Shown here piece after piece: positions 1-6,429 of a stretch of 7,636 nucleotides of DNA; the first letter of the stretch is position 1, and each line of letters opens with the position of its first letter. A program made the position numbers and the translations under genes. The notes under the pieces were generated by a model. The model saw only the letters and a list, made by a program, of their open reading frames with translations, ran no database searches and was not told where the DNA came from. The stretch lies in NCBI GenBank assembly GCA_023418925.1, contig JAEZYS010000028.1, positions 1 to 7,636 of the forward strand. The letters are read 5' to 3'. The DNA comes from Bacillota bacterium (GTDB taxonomy: Bacteria > Bacillota > Clostridia > Oscillospirales > Ruminococcaceae).

Positions 1-1
1 G

Positions 2-733
2 GTCAGAATAAAAGAAATTATCGCAGAGCATCCGGATAACATAAATTACGGTATAAATAGAATGCAAACAGCTCTGCAGCAGCGTGGAATAGATGTCAGC
101 ATCAGAACAGTCTATCGTGCTATGAAGTACGGAAATCTTCTGCATCTCAGAAGAACTCCACGTGGAATAACTAAGGCTACGACTGAAATCGAGGAGAAGG
201 AAAAACTGATAAAACGTAATTTCAAGTCTGACAAGCCTTTCACCAAGCTTTTGACTGATATTACTCAGATACAATGCATTGACGGAAAGTTATACATATC
301 AGCAATACTTGATTGTTACAACGGAGAAATTGTTGCTCTTGAAATGAGAAACAACATGAAAAAGGAGTTGTGTAATAACACAATAAAACAGCTTTCAAAT
401 GTCAGAAATGCAGTTCTTCACAGTGATAGAGGCAGCCAGTATACAAGCTTTGAATTTAAAGAAACCTTAAGAAAAAGAGGCATAGTCCAGAGCCTTTCTG
501 GTGCTGGGCATTGCTTTGACAATACAAGAATGGAAAGCTTTTTCGCAACTCTTAAGAAAGAAAAGCTCTACCGTATTCCTGCATACAAAATGGCAAGAAA
601 AGATGTTAAAAGCATAACTTTTAGATACATTTATGGCTATTACAACACAATTAGAATTAACAGCTTCAACAGACAGGGGCTGCCTCCTGTGGCGTACAGA
701 CAACTGGCAGATAACAAGGATTTATCAGCTTAA
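2..733 (+). CDS. IS3-family transposase OrfB, 5'-truncated by window edge
   Basis: This is the catalytic DDE transposase subunit of an IS3-family element, which cuts and joins the element ends. The reading frame stays open to the left edge (it reads VRIKEIIAEHPDNINYG before the ATG at 62). That ATG is therefore internal, and the true start, or an OrfA-OrfB frameshift junction, lies outside. The first part looks like the HTH_21 segment that precedes the integrase core. Counting from the ATG at 62, the rve core begins near residue 60. The catalytic triad is visible as D66 (LLTDITQI), D122 (LHSDRGSQYTS) and E158 (NTRMESFFATLKKE). The second Asp and the Glu are separated by 35 residues, the canonical D-35-E spacing. 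The C-terminal YYNTIRIN...LPPVAYR region is also family-typical. The 3' end looks intact, so the visible part could be functional. The assignment to the IS150-like side of the family is only an impression. Confidence 0.95.
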   Translation, partial: VRIKEIIAEHPDNINYGINRMQTALQQRGIDVSIRTVYRAMKYGNLLHLRRTPRGITKATTEIEEKEKLIKRNFKSDKPFTKLLTDITQIQCIDGKLYISAILDCYNGEIVALEMRNNMKKELCNNTIKQLSNVRNAVLHSDRGSQYTSFEFKETLRKRGIVQSLSGAGHCFDNTRMESFFATLKKEKLYRIPAYKMARKDVKSITFRYIYGYYNTIRINSFNRQGLPPVAYRQLADNKDLSA

Positions 734-775
734 TGCTTTATATATTTTTTGGGGTATTAAACGACTACACATTAT
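734..775 (+). mobile_element. Probable right-terminal sequence of the first IS3-family element
   Basis: The stretch after the OrfB stop is short and noncoding. It contains a T-rich run and then GGGGTATTAAACGACTACACA (750-770). IS3-family right ends usually lie within a few tens of bases of the OrfB stop and finish in CA, so the boundary is probably near 768-770. I could not align it convincingly as an inverted repeat with the left end of the element at the other edge, so the exact end and target duplication are unresolved. Confidence 0.4.
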
Positions 776-806
776 TTGACAAAACCAATCAGTAATTGTA
801 TATGAT
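776..806 (+). promoter_or_regulatory. Candidate promoter for the decayed gene at 837
   Basis: A perfect -35 TTGACA lies at 776-781. A -10-like TATATG lies at 799-804 after 17 bp, or TATGAT at 801-806 after 19 bp. A Shine-Dalgarno-like GAAAGGA follows at 822-828, 8 bp before the ATG at 837. The promoter sits immediately beyond the presumed IS end, so it may belong to the original gene or have been brought close by the insertion. Confidence 0.45.
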
Positions 807-836
807 GTTTATTTTTGTTTTGAAAGGATAATAACG

Positions 837-1076
837 ATGACAAACAGCAGAATTAATTTATGTATCGAAAATGCAATAATATGGGCTCAATCTTAGATGG
901 GATCTAAAGATTATTGTACAAAGTGTTTGGCTTTTGTTGAGGACTCTTTGGAAAGAAGCAATAGCATTGAAATTTTTGGCGGAGATACGGCCAAAGAATG
1001 AGGCGAACTATACGAAGCATGTAAAAACATAGGTATCCCGCCAAAAGCGGCTATCCATAAAGAAGTTTTGACCTAA
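837..1076 (+). pseudogene. Decayed N-terminal fragment, NlpC/P60-like protein (tentative)
   Basis: One reading frame gives a coherent protein broken by two in-frame stops. MTNSRINLCIENAIIWAQS is followed by TAG (894-896), then MGSKDYCTKCLAFVEDSLE and further residues to GGDTAKE, then TGA (999-1001), then GELYEACKNIGIPP and a final TAA at 1074-1076. Sequence on both sides of each stop continues the same fold-like pattern, and each stop is one base from a plausible sense codon (AAG to TAG, TCA to TGA). The pattern of AIxWAxxxxGS..Y...CLAFVED....GGDTAKE...Y...KNxGxPP resembles, from memory, the start of clostridial NlpC/P60-like cell-wall hydrolase domains. The catalytic Cys/His region that should follow is missing. 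A good Shine-Dalgarno and the candidate promoter at 776 still stand upstream. The broken state is clear; the family name is less certain. Confidence 0.6.
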
Positions 1077-1115
1077 ATACAATTTAACTGGCAAATAAAG
1101 CGATTATGGATAACA

Positions 1116-1153
1116 TCACCCCTGTATTTTTAGATACAGGGGTGAATTTTTTT
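1116..1153 (+). terminator. Strong rho-independent terminator
   Basis: A perfect 12-bp stem is formed by TCACCCCTGTAT (1116-1127) and ATACAGGGGTGA (1134-1145), with a 6-nt loop. One A and then seven T residues follow (1147-1153). The T tract is on the plus-strand side only, so it terminates rightward transcription, that of the decayed gene and the IS element, and insulates the operon downstream. Confidence 0.92.
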
Positions 1154-1423
1154 AACCTGCTATTAAATGTCCGTCATTTTGACTTACACCTTATTTTTAT
1201 GAATAACTTCCGAAGCAGCAGCTGCATTCATGTCAAAAACAAGAACATTTTCTTCTTCATAGTATTGTTTGAAGGTTACGGCTTATTTGTGTTACAGTAT
1301 TTATGACGAATAGTTTACCTCCTGTTTCTTTTGATGTCGCAACTTAACTGTAACACAGGTTTTCCTATTCGTCACTATTTTTTATTTTCTGTCACTCATC
1401 TATTGTAAGCCTACAAAATAAAT
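1154..1423. other. Noncoding stretch between terminator and operator; no convincing gene
   Basis: I see no gene with a start, ribosome binding site and coherent product here. On the minus strand there is a 33-codon open stretch (1184-1282) with sensible composition that ends ...ENVLVFDMNAAAASEVIHKNKV and has no start codon at its head. It could be the tail of a lost gene, but I do not recognise it. An AGGAGG on the minus strand (about 1318-1323) is not followed by a usable start. The notable content is the pair of interleaved inverted repeats listed separately. Confidence 0.5.
1288..1374. repeat. Two interleaved perfect inverted repeats (A-B-A'-B')
   Basis: Arm A, TGTGTTACAGT (1288-1298), is exactly complementary to A', ACTGTAACACA (1347-1357). 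Arm B, TGACGAATAG (1304-1313), is exactly complementary to B', CTATTCGTCA (1365-1374). The order A-B-A'-B' means the two stems interleave rather than nest. As RNA this could form a pseudoknot or two mutually exclusive hairpins; as DNA it could be recombinase or element-end structure. No T tract follows, so it is not a standard terminator. Function unknown. Confidence 0.75.
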
Positions 1424-1442
1424 TTCGGCAAATGCAGAATAT
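1424..1442. promoter_or_regulatory. Operator copy 1 (BlaI-type, predicted)
   Basis: The 19-bp sequence TTCGGCAAATGCAGAATAT occurs here and again, base for base, at 1491-1509. The first 16 bp form an imperfect dyad (TTCnGCA..TGCnGAA; six of eight base pairs complementary), as expected for a dimeric winged-helix repressor. This copy ends 3 bp upstream of the -35 box. BlaI/MecI proteins bind short dyads at their own promoters. The half-site here differs from the TACA/TGTA half-sites of the staphylococcal operators, so it would be a divergent specificity. Confidence 0.75.
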
Positions 1443-1445
1443 GTA

Positions 1446-1474
1446 TTGACATAAGTACTTTGTTGGTGTATACT
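1446..1474 (+). promoter_or_regulatory. Main promoter of the blaI-like operon
   Basis: TTGACA (1446-1451) and TATACT (1469-1474) are separated by 17 bp, close to the sigma-A consensus. Initiation is expected near 1481. The promoter lies between two identical operator-like dyads, a layout that predicts tight repression, for example by blocking polymerase or by a looped or cooperative complex. Confidence 0.85.
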
Positions 1475-1490
1475 CAAATCAATATCGATG

Positions 1491-1509
1491 TTCGGCAAAT
1501 GCAGAATAT
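1491..1509. promoter_or_regulatory. Operator copy 2 (BlaI-type, predicted)
   Basis: This is the exact second copy of TTCGGCAAATGCAGAATAT, starting 67 bp after the first. It lies just downstream of the expected transcription start and 4 bp before the AAGGAGG ribosome binding site (1514-1520) of the repressor gene. A repressor bound here would block transcription initiation or escape. Confidence 0.75.
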
Positions 1510-1526
1510 AAAAAAGGAGGTACTTT

Positions 1527-1901
1527 ATGAAAAAATTACCTGAGTCGGAACTAGAACTTATGATGATTATATGGCATGCAAATAAGCCTGTTACAAGAAT
1601 GGAAATTGAAAAAGAACTTTCAGAAGAAAGAAAAATCGGTGCGACAACAATACTATCGTTTTTATCTCGGTTACAAGAAAAAGAATTTGTCAAGGTTGAA
1701 AAAATGGGGAAAAACAATTTATATTTGCCTTTGATAAATGAAGATGAATATTTACAAAGATTTAGTAAATCTATTTTAAAAACATTGTATCAAAATTCAA
1801 TTAAAAATTTTGTGACATCATTATATGACGGAAATAGTCTTACAGAAAAAGATTTAAAGGAATTAGAAGCATTTATAGCAGAAAAGAAAACAGACAGGTG
1901 A
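1527..1901 (+). CDS. BlaI/MecI-family transcriptional repressor
   Basis: A 124-residue winged-helix repressor, the usual length for the BlaI/MecI/CopY family. The N-terminal half carries the DNA-binding fold: LPESELELMMIIWHANKPVT is the family signature at residues 4-23, followed by the recognition region around ATTILSFLSRLQEKEFV (39-55). The C-terminal half (about 72-124) would be the dimerisation helices. N94-F95 (in SIKNFVTSL) matches the Asn-Phe bond that is cleaved in staphylococcal BlaI on induction, so proteolytic inactivation is plausible. The start is well supported: AAGGAGG at 1514-1520 lies 6 bp before the ATG. The gene follows a promoter flanked by two identical dyads and overlaps in arrangement with the protease gene, only 4 bp away, so autoregulation together with its antagonist is expected. 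The regulated target here appears to be a membrane acyltransferase rather than a beta-lactamase. Confidence 0.93.
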   Translation: MKKLPESELELMMIIWHANKPVTRMEIEKELSEERKIGATTILSFLSRLQEKEFVKVEKMGKNNLYLPLINEDEYLQRFSKSILKTLYQNSIKNFVTSLYDGNSLTEKDLKELEAFIAEKKTDR

Positions 1902-1905
1902 ATTT

Positions 1906-3060
1906 ATGATTGAAAGAATATTTTATTTTATTTTTGAAATAAGTATTGTGGTTTCAATTGTAATTATATTTACATTGATATTATTACATTTTGACAGAAA
2001 CCATTTAAGATTGGAATGGAGAAAAATCCTTTGGATAGTATTGGCAATAAGATTGTTAATACCTTATAATTATTCTTTACCAGTTTTTAATGAAATCTTT
2101 CAGAAGTCAATTGGTAAGGAAGATGTGATTCATTTAATTATATCTAATAATTCTGATAAGAAGACAGGGACAGACAATCAAAATCAAGATGTACCAAATT
2201 ATAAGTGGGATGACATATTTGCAGCAATTAAAACTGTCTGGCTTTTTGGCTCAGCTTCTTATTTTATTTTACATTTCGGGCAGTATACAATTTTTAGAAT
2301 AAATTGCAGAAAAAAGATGAAAATTATAAATGATACAAAAATGGAAGAATACATAAGAAAAGTGTTAAAAGGCTATGGAAAGAAAAAGGAACTGCCTGTT
2401 TATACATGCGAAGGCATAACTAGCCCACTTATAACTGGTTTTTTTAATACGGTACTGCTGCTTCCGAATAATCAGTATAATGAAGAAGAATTACATATGA
2501 TAGTTAAGCACGAATGTTGTCATTATGCTAACAATGATTTATGGTTTAAGTTGATTATTTCAATAGCGGCAGGGATTCACTGGTTTAATCCTATAGTACA
2601 TATGATGGCTAATCAGGCATTTAAAGACATCGAATTACTATGTGATTCTAATGTAGTCATAGGTATGGACAAGCAAAAAAGAGCTGATTACAGCAAGATG
2701 ATACTCGAATGCGGTAAAATTAGTAATAATACTATTTACAGCACCTGCTTTGTTAAAGATAAACACATATTAAAACAACGAATAGCAAACATTTTTGATA
2801 ACTCAAGAAAGAAAAAAGGCGTTTTGGCATTGATCTCTATGCTGCTGTTGTTAATATTTTCTTGCATGTTAATTCCTTGCAATTATAAATCTAATAAAGG
2901 AAATGAGGGGATAAACGTCTCACCTCAACAGCTAGTAAATGAAAATCCAGAATTTGAAACAAACTCTAGTCTTCAGGTAAGTATAAATGAAAACGGAACA
3001 GAAAAATATAAAGGAAGTTGTAGCGGAATACCGTGCAGCTATTATGAAGAATACCCATAA
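1906..3060 (+). CDS. BlaR1/MecR1-like M56 membrane metalloprotease, no penicillin-binding domain
   Basis: A 384-residue polytopic membrane protein of peptidase family M56, partner of the BlaI-like repressor. Hydrophobic segments lie at about 5-28, 39-56, 105-130 and 305-324. The zinc protease motif HECCH (H202-E203-C204-C205-H206) is followed by ELLCD with E243, the probable third zinc ligand. The cytoplasmic protease domain therefore looks intact. Classical BlaR1/MecR1 proteins are about 585-600 residues and end in a large extracellular penicillin-binding sensor. Here only about 60 residues follow the last membrane segment, with two cysteines (C372, C377) near the end and a Tyr-rich SYYEEYP terminus. 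The signal is therefore probably not beta-lactam acylation of this protein. The ribosome binding site AGGTGA overlaps the repressor stop codon, suggesting translational coupling. In known systems activation leads to repressor cleavage; that this one does so is inference. Confidence 0.9.
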   Translation: MIERIFYFIFEISIVVSIVIIFTLILLHFDRNHLRLEWRKILWIVLAIRLLIPYNYSLPVFNEIFQKSIGKEDVIHLIISNNSDKKTGTDNQNQDVPNYKWDDIFAAIKTVWLFGSASYFILHFGQYTIFRINCRKKMKIINDTKMEEYIRKVLKGYGKKKELPVYTCEGITSPLITGFFNTVLLLPNNQYNEEELHMIVKHECCHYANNDLWFKLIISIAAGIHWFNPIVHMMANQAFKDIELLCDSNVVIGMDKQKRADYSKMILECGKISNNTIYSTCFVKDKHILKQRIANIFDNSRKKKGVLALISMLLLLIFSCMLIPCNYKSNKGNEGINVSPQQLVNENPEFETNSSLQVSINENGTEKYKGSCSGIPCSYYEEYP

Positions 3061-3104
3061 TTTTTAAGACAGCATTGTTTTACAATAATAAAAAATCAAT
3101 AATG

Positions 3105-3110
3105 AAGGGA
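3105..3110 (+). promoter_or_regulatory. Ribosome binding site that fixes the start of the large acyltransferase gene
   Basis: AAGGGA is 9 bp before the ATG at 3120, which opens directly into a signal peptide (MTKYISKVIIFVLSLL). The ATG at 3075 would add 15 hydrophilic residues before the signal sequence and has no Shine-Dalgarno, so 3120 is preferred. Confidence 0.8.
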
Positions 3111-3119
3111 TTTTACTAT

Positions 3120-6100
3120 ATGACAAAATATATAAGTAAAGTAATTATATTTGTTTTAAGTTTGCTGATGATAGGGTTTATACTGCCTTTAAATCAGTTA
3201 AGCGCAGAGGAAGCACCTGATGTAACCTCTACAACCATAAATGAACTGGGTTTTTCTATTACAATCCCAAACGATTCTTTAAGTGTAGATAAAAAACAAG
3301 ACACCTTTTTTTATGCAGTGTCAGTTGATGGAAAACATTATATAGAAATATTTGATGCTGAAAAGTATCTTTCTAAAAGTAATTTTGATGGAATAACTAA
3401 TCTTTCAGATGCCTCCACAGAACAAAAGGATAAATTCTTTGAAGCTGTAAAAAATATGGTGACAAATTCTCAGCCGCCAAACAATATAATAACCGAACCG
3501 ATAAGCGAGCTGGTGACGGTCAACGAGGTTATCTATGTGAAATCACAGCTCTCATTTTTAGTTGGTAAGAATACGGTAATATGGGAAGGGTATTTTACTG
3601 TCACGAACGGAAGATGTATAACTTTTCAGAGCAATTTTATTGGCGGAACAGAAAATGATGCAAATAAATTAAATGCTGAATTTGATGAAATTATCCAGAC
3701 GATTGAATGGGGTAACGATGTAAAGAGCCCGGCTAATGTAACATCTACATATTCAGATGAACTGGGTTTTTCTATTACAACTCCAAATGAGCTTTTGAGT
3801 GTAGATAAAAAACAGGACACGTTTTTTTATGCAACATCGGAAGATGGGAATTATTACATAGAGGTATATGACTCGGAAAATTATCTTCCTAAGAGTAATT
3901 TTGAAGGAGTAACTAATCTTTCAGATGCTTCTGAAGAACAAAAAAATAAGTTCTTTGAAGCCGTAAAAAATATGGTGGCAAATTCTCAGGCGCCGAGCAA
4001 TATGAAAACTGAGCCAATGAGCGAGTTTGTGACGATAAATGATGTTGTCTATGTGAAGTCACAGCTCTCATTTTTAGCTGGTAAGGATATGATTATATGG
4101 TCAGGATATTTTACCGTTGCTGACGGAAAATGTATTGACTTTCAGAGTACTTTTGTAGGCGGAACAGAAAATGATATAGATAGATTAAATACTGAATTTG
4201 ATAAAATTATGCAGACAGTTCTGTGGGGAGATGATGCAAAGTCCGCAGCTGCTGCTATACAAGCTGTTGACACTCAGGAAAACAGTACAGGAATATGGGA
4301 CGAAATTAATAATATTGAATTACCGTTTTGGATATTCTTGATATTACTGACGGGAATCTTAATTTGGAAAATAAAATATGCAAAAATCAAGGAATGGCAT
4401 GAAGATGCATTGTCATTAGATGTTTCTAAAGGAATTTTAGGATTTTTTGCAATACTTATAATATTGCACCATTTAGTACAAGCACTTGGTGCAGAAAAGG
4501 CAGGCTCATTAGGATTTTTAGAAAATCTAGGAGTTTGTTTTGTCGGAGCATTCTTTTTCTTTTCAGGATATGGTTTGTACAGCAGTTTTAAATCAAAAGC
4601 AGGTTATCTTAACGGGTTCATAAAAAAGAGAATGCCTTCTATTCTAATACCGTTTTATGTGTGTATTCTTGTTTTTTTACTAACGGGACTTGCAGCAGGT
4701 GAAACATATTCAGGAAAAGACCTGGCGGGTTATCTGACAGGATTTATTCTTCTGAATACACAAATGTGGTACGTTGTAGAAATTGCATTTTTTTATATTA
4801 TATTTTATCTTGTTTTTCGTTTTATTAAAAACGAAAATGCCGCATTGACGGTATTTGGAGTTATTACAGTTGTGTTTATTGGAATTAGTTTGCTTTTGGG
4901 ACACGGACGTTTCTGGTTCCAGGGGGAATGGTGGTATAACTCAAGTTTACTGTTGTTTGTCGGAGTAATTATTTCAAGGTATAAAGAGAAGATTACTACT
5001 TTTGTTAAAAAGGCTTATTGGGTCGTGCTTCCTATCTGTATTATTGCGACAGGCATATTCTATAAGGCAAGTATATATATGATACGCACTTATTCTTACT
5101 GGTCTGAAACTCCGGATAATGGTGGTTATGCTGACAAATTACGTTGCTTATCCTGTCAGCTCCCAATGATAATTTTCTTTGTATTAAGCTTATTGCTTAT
5201 TTCTATGAAAATACAGTTCAAAAATCCAATTTTGAATTTTCTCGGTAAGATTTCATTAGAGCTGTATTTAATTCATAATCTTTTTACTATTAATTTCAGA
5301 TCTGATTCTATGTTTTATATCGAAAGTAATTTTATTTATGTTATATTTGTAATTATTTTTGCTATTTTTCTTGCATGGCTTCTTCATGGCTTTGATCAGT
5401 ATCTTATCAAGTCAATAAGCGGCATGAAAAACAAGGAATCTATTACTAAAGATAAAATAGAACGTAATCATTCTATTGACTGCTTCAGAATTATCGCATG
5501 CTTTTTAGTTGTCTGTATTCACCTTCCTTTTAAGGGTACTATGGGAGATATTTTTATCGCTTTTGGTAAAACTGCAGTACCATTTTTCTTGGTAGTGTGC
5601 GGATATTTAATTTATCGTGAGGATACATCCGAAATTTTAGCAAGGCTTAAAAAACAGATAAAGAGAATTTTTGTTCTTACAATTTTATCTAACATTCTAT
5701 TTGTGGTAGTGGCTTATATAAATTCATGTATTGCAGGAACAAATCAGAATTTCCTTGAACGTTATTTCACACTAAAAAATTTTAAGAACTTCCTGCTGTA
5801 TAACCTGTCACCGTTTGCTGAACATCTTTGGTATTTGGGTTCACTGCTTTATGCACTGATTATCCTTTTCTTATTGGTAAAATTCAAACTTCATAAATAT
5901 ATTATGTATCTTGCACCAGTACTTTTGGGAATATATATTTTCCTGTCATGGAAAGGAAATGCAGAGTATTATGTTTATCGTAATGCTATTCTGGTAACTT
6001 TGCCGTATTTAATGATGGGATGTCTTATCCGCCGCTTTGAAAAGGCACTTTTAACTGTCAAAGGATATGTTTACATAATATTGGCAATCATTTTATCTAT

Positions 6101-6428
6101 CACTACTGTGCTTGAATATAGTATATACAAGACAATTTCAGTTCCTTTTTTCAGTGCCGAACTTCTTGTGTATGTAATTGTTATACTTCTTTTGAAGTAT
6201 CCTAATATCGGCAAGGGAACGATAATGGAGAGAGCCGGAAACAAGTATTCATTATTTATTTATATAGCACATATGATACCTGTTTTTTATATTTACTCTA
6301 TACTAAATTCTGCAAATGGATTAATTCGCAATTTTGGACCGATTATAGTATTTGCACTGACATTTGCAGCAGCTGCTGTTTTAAAATCAATAAAATTGCC
6401 TAACAATAAGTCTAAATGTATGGTATAA
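3120..6428 (+). CDS. Exported-repeat double acyltransferase-3 membrane protein
   Basis: An unusually large (1102-residue) membrane protein. A signal peptide occupies residues 1-29, with probable cleavage at QLSA/EE. Two near-identical exported units follow (about 35-198 and 207-370). A membrane segment at about 400-416 leads into a first AT3 domain (about 432-765), with K437, H450-H451, FFFFSGYG (478-485), R504 and the closing SLELYLIH (712-719). After a charged linker comes a second AT3 domain (about 783-1090) with R790 and H801 in the family R-x10-H arrangement, VPFFLVVCGY (820-829), HLWYLGSLLYA (902-912) and the closing YSLFIYIAH (1043-1051). AT3 proteins move acyl groups, usually acetyl from acetyl-CoA, across the membrane onto exported glycans. 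Peptidoglycan O-acetylation (OatA) is one example, but there is no SGNH esterase-like domain here. The first domain lacks the standard Arg spacing, so it may differ in activity. The gene starts 59 bp after the M56 protease gene with no terminator between them, so it is probably the operon's effector. The substrate is unknown. Confidence 0.85.
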   Translation: MTKYISKVIIFVLSLLMIGFILPLNQLSAEEAPDVTSTTINELGFSITIPNDSLSVDKKQDTFFYAVSVDGKHYIEIFDAEKYLSKSNFDGITNLSDASTEQKDKFFEAVKNMVTNSQPPNNIITEPISELVTVNEVIYVKSQLSFLVGKNTVIWEGYFTVTNGRCITFQSNFIGGTENDANKLNAEFDEIIQTIEWGNDVKSPANVTSTYSDELGFSITTPNELLSVDKKQDTFFYATSEDGNYYIEVYDSENYLPKSNFEGVTNLSDASEEQKNKFFEAVKNMVANSQAPSNMKTEPMSEFVTINDVVYVKSQLSFLAGKDMIIWSGYFTVADGKCIDFQSTFVGGTENDIDRLNTEFDKIMQTVLWGDDAKSAAAAIQAVDTQENSTGIWDEINNIELPFWIFLILLTGILIWKIKYAKIKEWHEDALSLDVSKGILGFFAILIILHHLVQALGAEKAGSLGFLENLGVCFVGAFFFFSGYGLYSSFKSKAGYLNGFIKKRMPSILIPFYVCILVFLLTGLAAGETYSGKDLAGYLTGFILLNTQMWYVVEIAFFYIIFYLVFRFIKNENAALTVFGVITVVFIGISLLLGHGRFWFQGEWWYNSSLLLFVGVIISRYKEKITTFVKKAYWVVLPICIIATGIFYKASIYMIRTYSYWSETPDNGGYADKLRCLSCQLPMIIFFVLSLLLISMKIQFKNPILNFLGKISLELYLIHNLFTINFRSDSMFYIESNFIYVIFVIIFAIFLAWLLHGFDQYLIKSISGMKNKESITKDKIERNHSIDCFRIIACFLVVCIHLPFKGTMGDIFIAFGKTAVPFFLVVCGYLIYREDTSEILARLKKQIKRIFVLTILSNILFVVVAYINSCIAGTNQNFLERYFTLKNFKNFLLYNLSPFAEHLWYLGSLLYALIILFLLVKFKLHKYIMYLAPVLLGIYIFLSWKGNAEYYVYRNAILVTLPYLMMGCLIRRFEKALLTVKGYVYIILAIILSITTVLEYSIYKTISVPFFSAELLVYVIVILLLKYPNIGKGTIMERAGNKYSLFIYIAHMIPVFYIYSILNSANGLIRNFGPIIVFALTFAAAAVLKSIKLPNNKSKCMV
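3222..4229 (+). repeat. Tandem duplication of an exported domain (period 516 bp)
   Basis: Unit 1 (3222-3713) and unit 2 (3738-4229) encode two copies of the same roughly 164-residue domain with a period of exactly 172 codons. Conserved landmarks recur in order: ELGFSIT.PN, LSVDKKQDTFFYA, NFxGxTNLSDAS, KFFEAVKNMV, YVKSQLSFL and GGTEND, ending in a WG. Long stretches are also identical at the DNA level, so the duplication looks fairly recent. The units face the outside of the membrane. The ELGFSI.xP opening recalls PsbP/DcrB/Mog1-like exported domains, but this is only a weak impression. Confidence 0.9.
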
Positions 6429-6429
6429 A

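Noticed and set aside
467..703. Minus-strand frame inside the OrfB gene
   Set aside because: Fully antisense to a clear DDE transposase with no supporting start signals.
1184..1282. Minus-strand open stretch ending ENVLVFDMNAAAASEVIHKNKV
   Set aside because: Composition looks protein-like, but there is no start codon at its head and I recognise no family; kept only as a note in the noncoding stretch.
1106..1306. Open plus-strand frame of 66 codons (MDNITPVFLD...)
   Set aside because: It runs straight through the perfect 12-bp terminator stem and its T tract, has no ribosome binding site and has a low-complexity Phe-rich product.
1400..1717. Minus-strand open frame of 105 codons
   Set aside because: It lies antisense over the operators, promoter and start of the repressor gene; its Ser/Ile/Phe-rich product is typical of a shadow frame.
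3626..3820. Minus-strand frame antisense to the exported repeats
   Set aside because: Shadow of the repeat-coding frame; no ribosome binding site and no recognisable motif.
4710..4904. Minus-strand frame antisense to the first AT3 domain
   Set aside because: Asn/Lys-rich shadow of a hydrophobic coding sequence.
6306..6320. Partial operator-like match (TTCTGCAAATG) within the acyltransferase gene
   Set aside because: Only one half of the dyad matches, and it lies within well-supported coding sequence far from any start.
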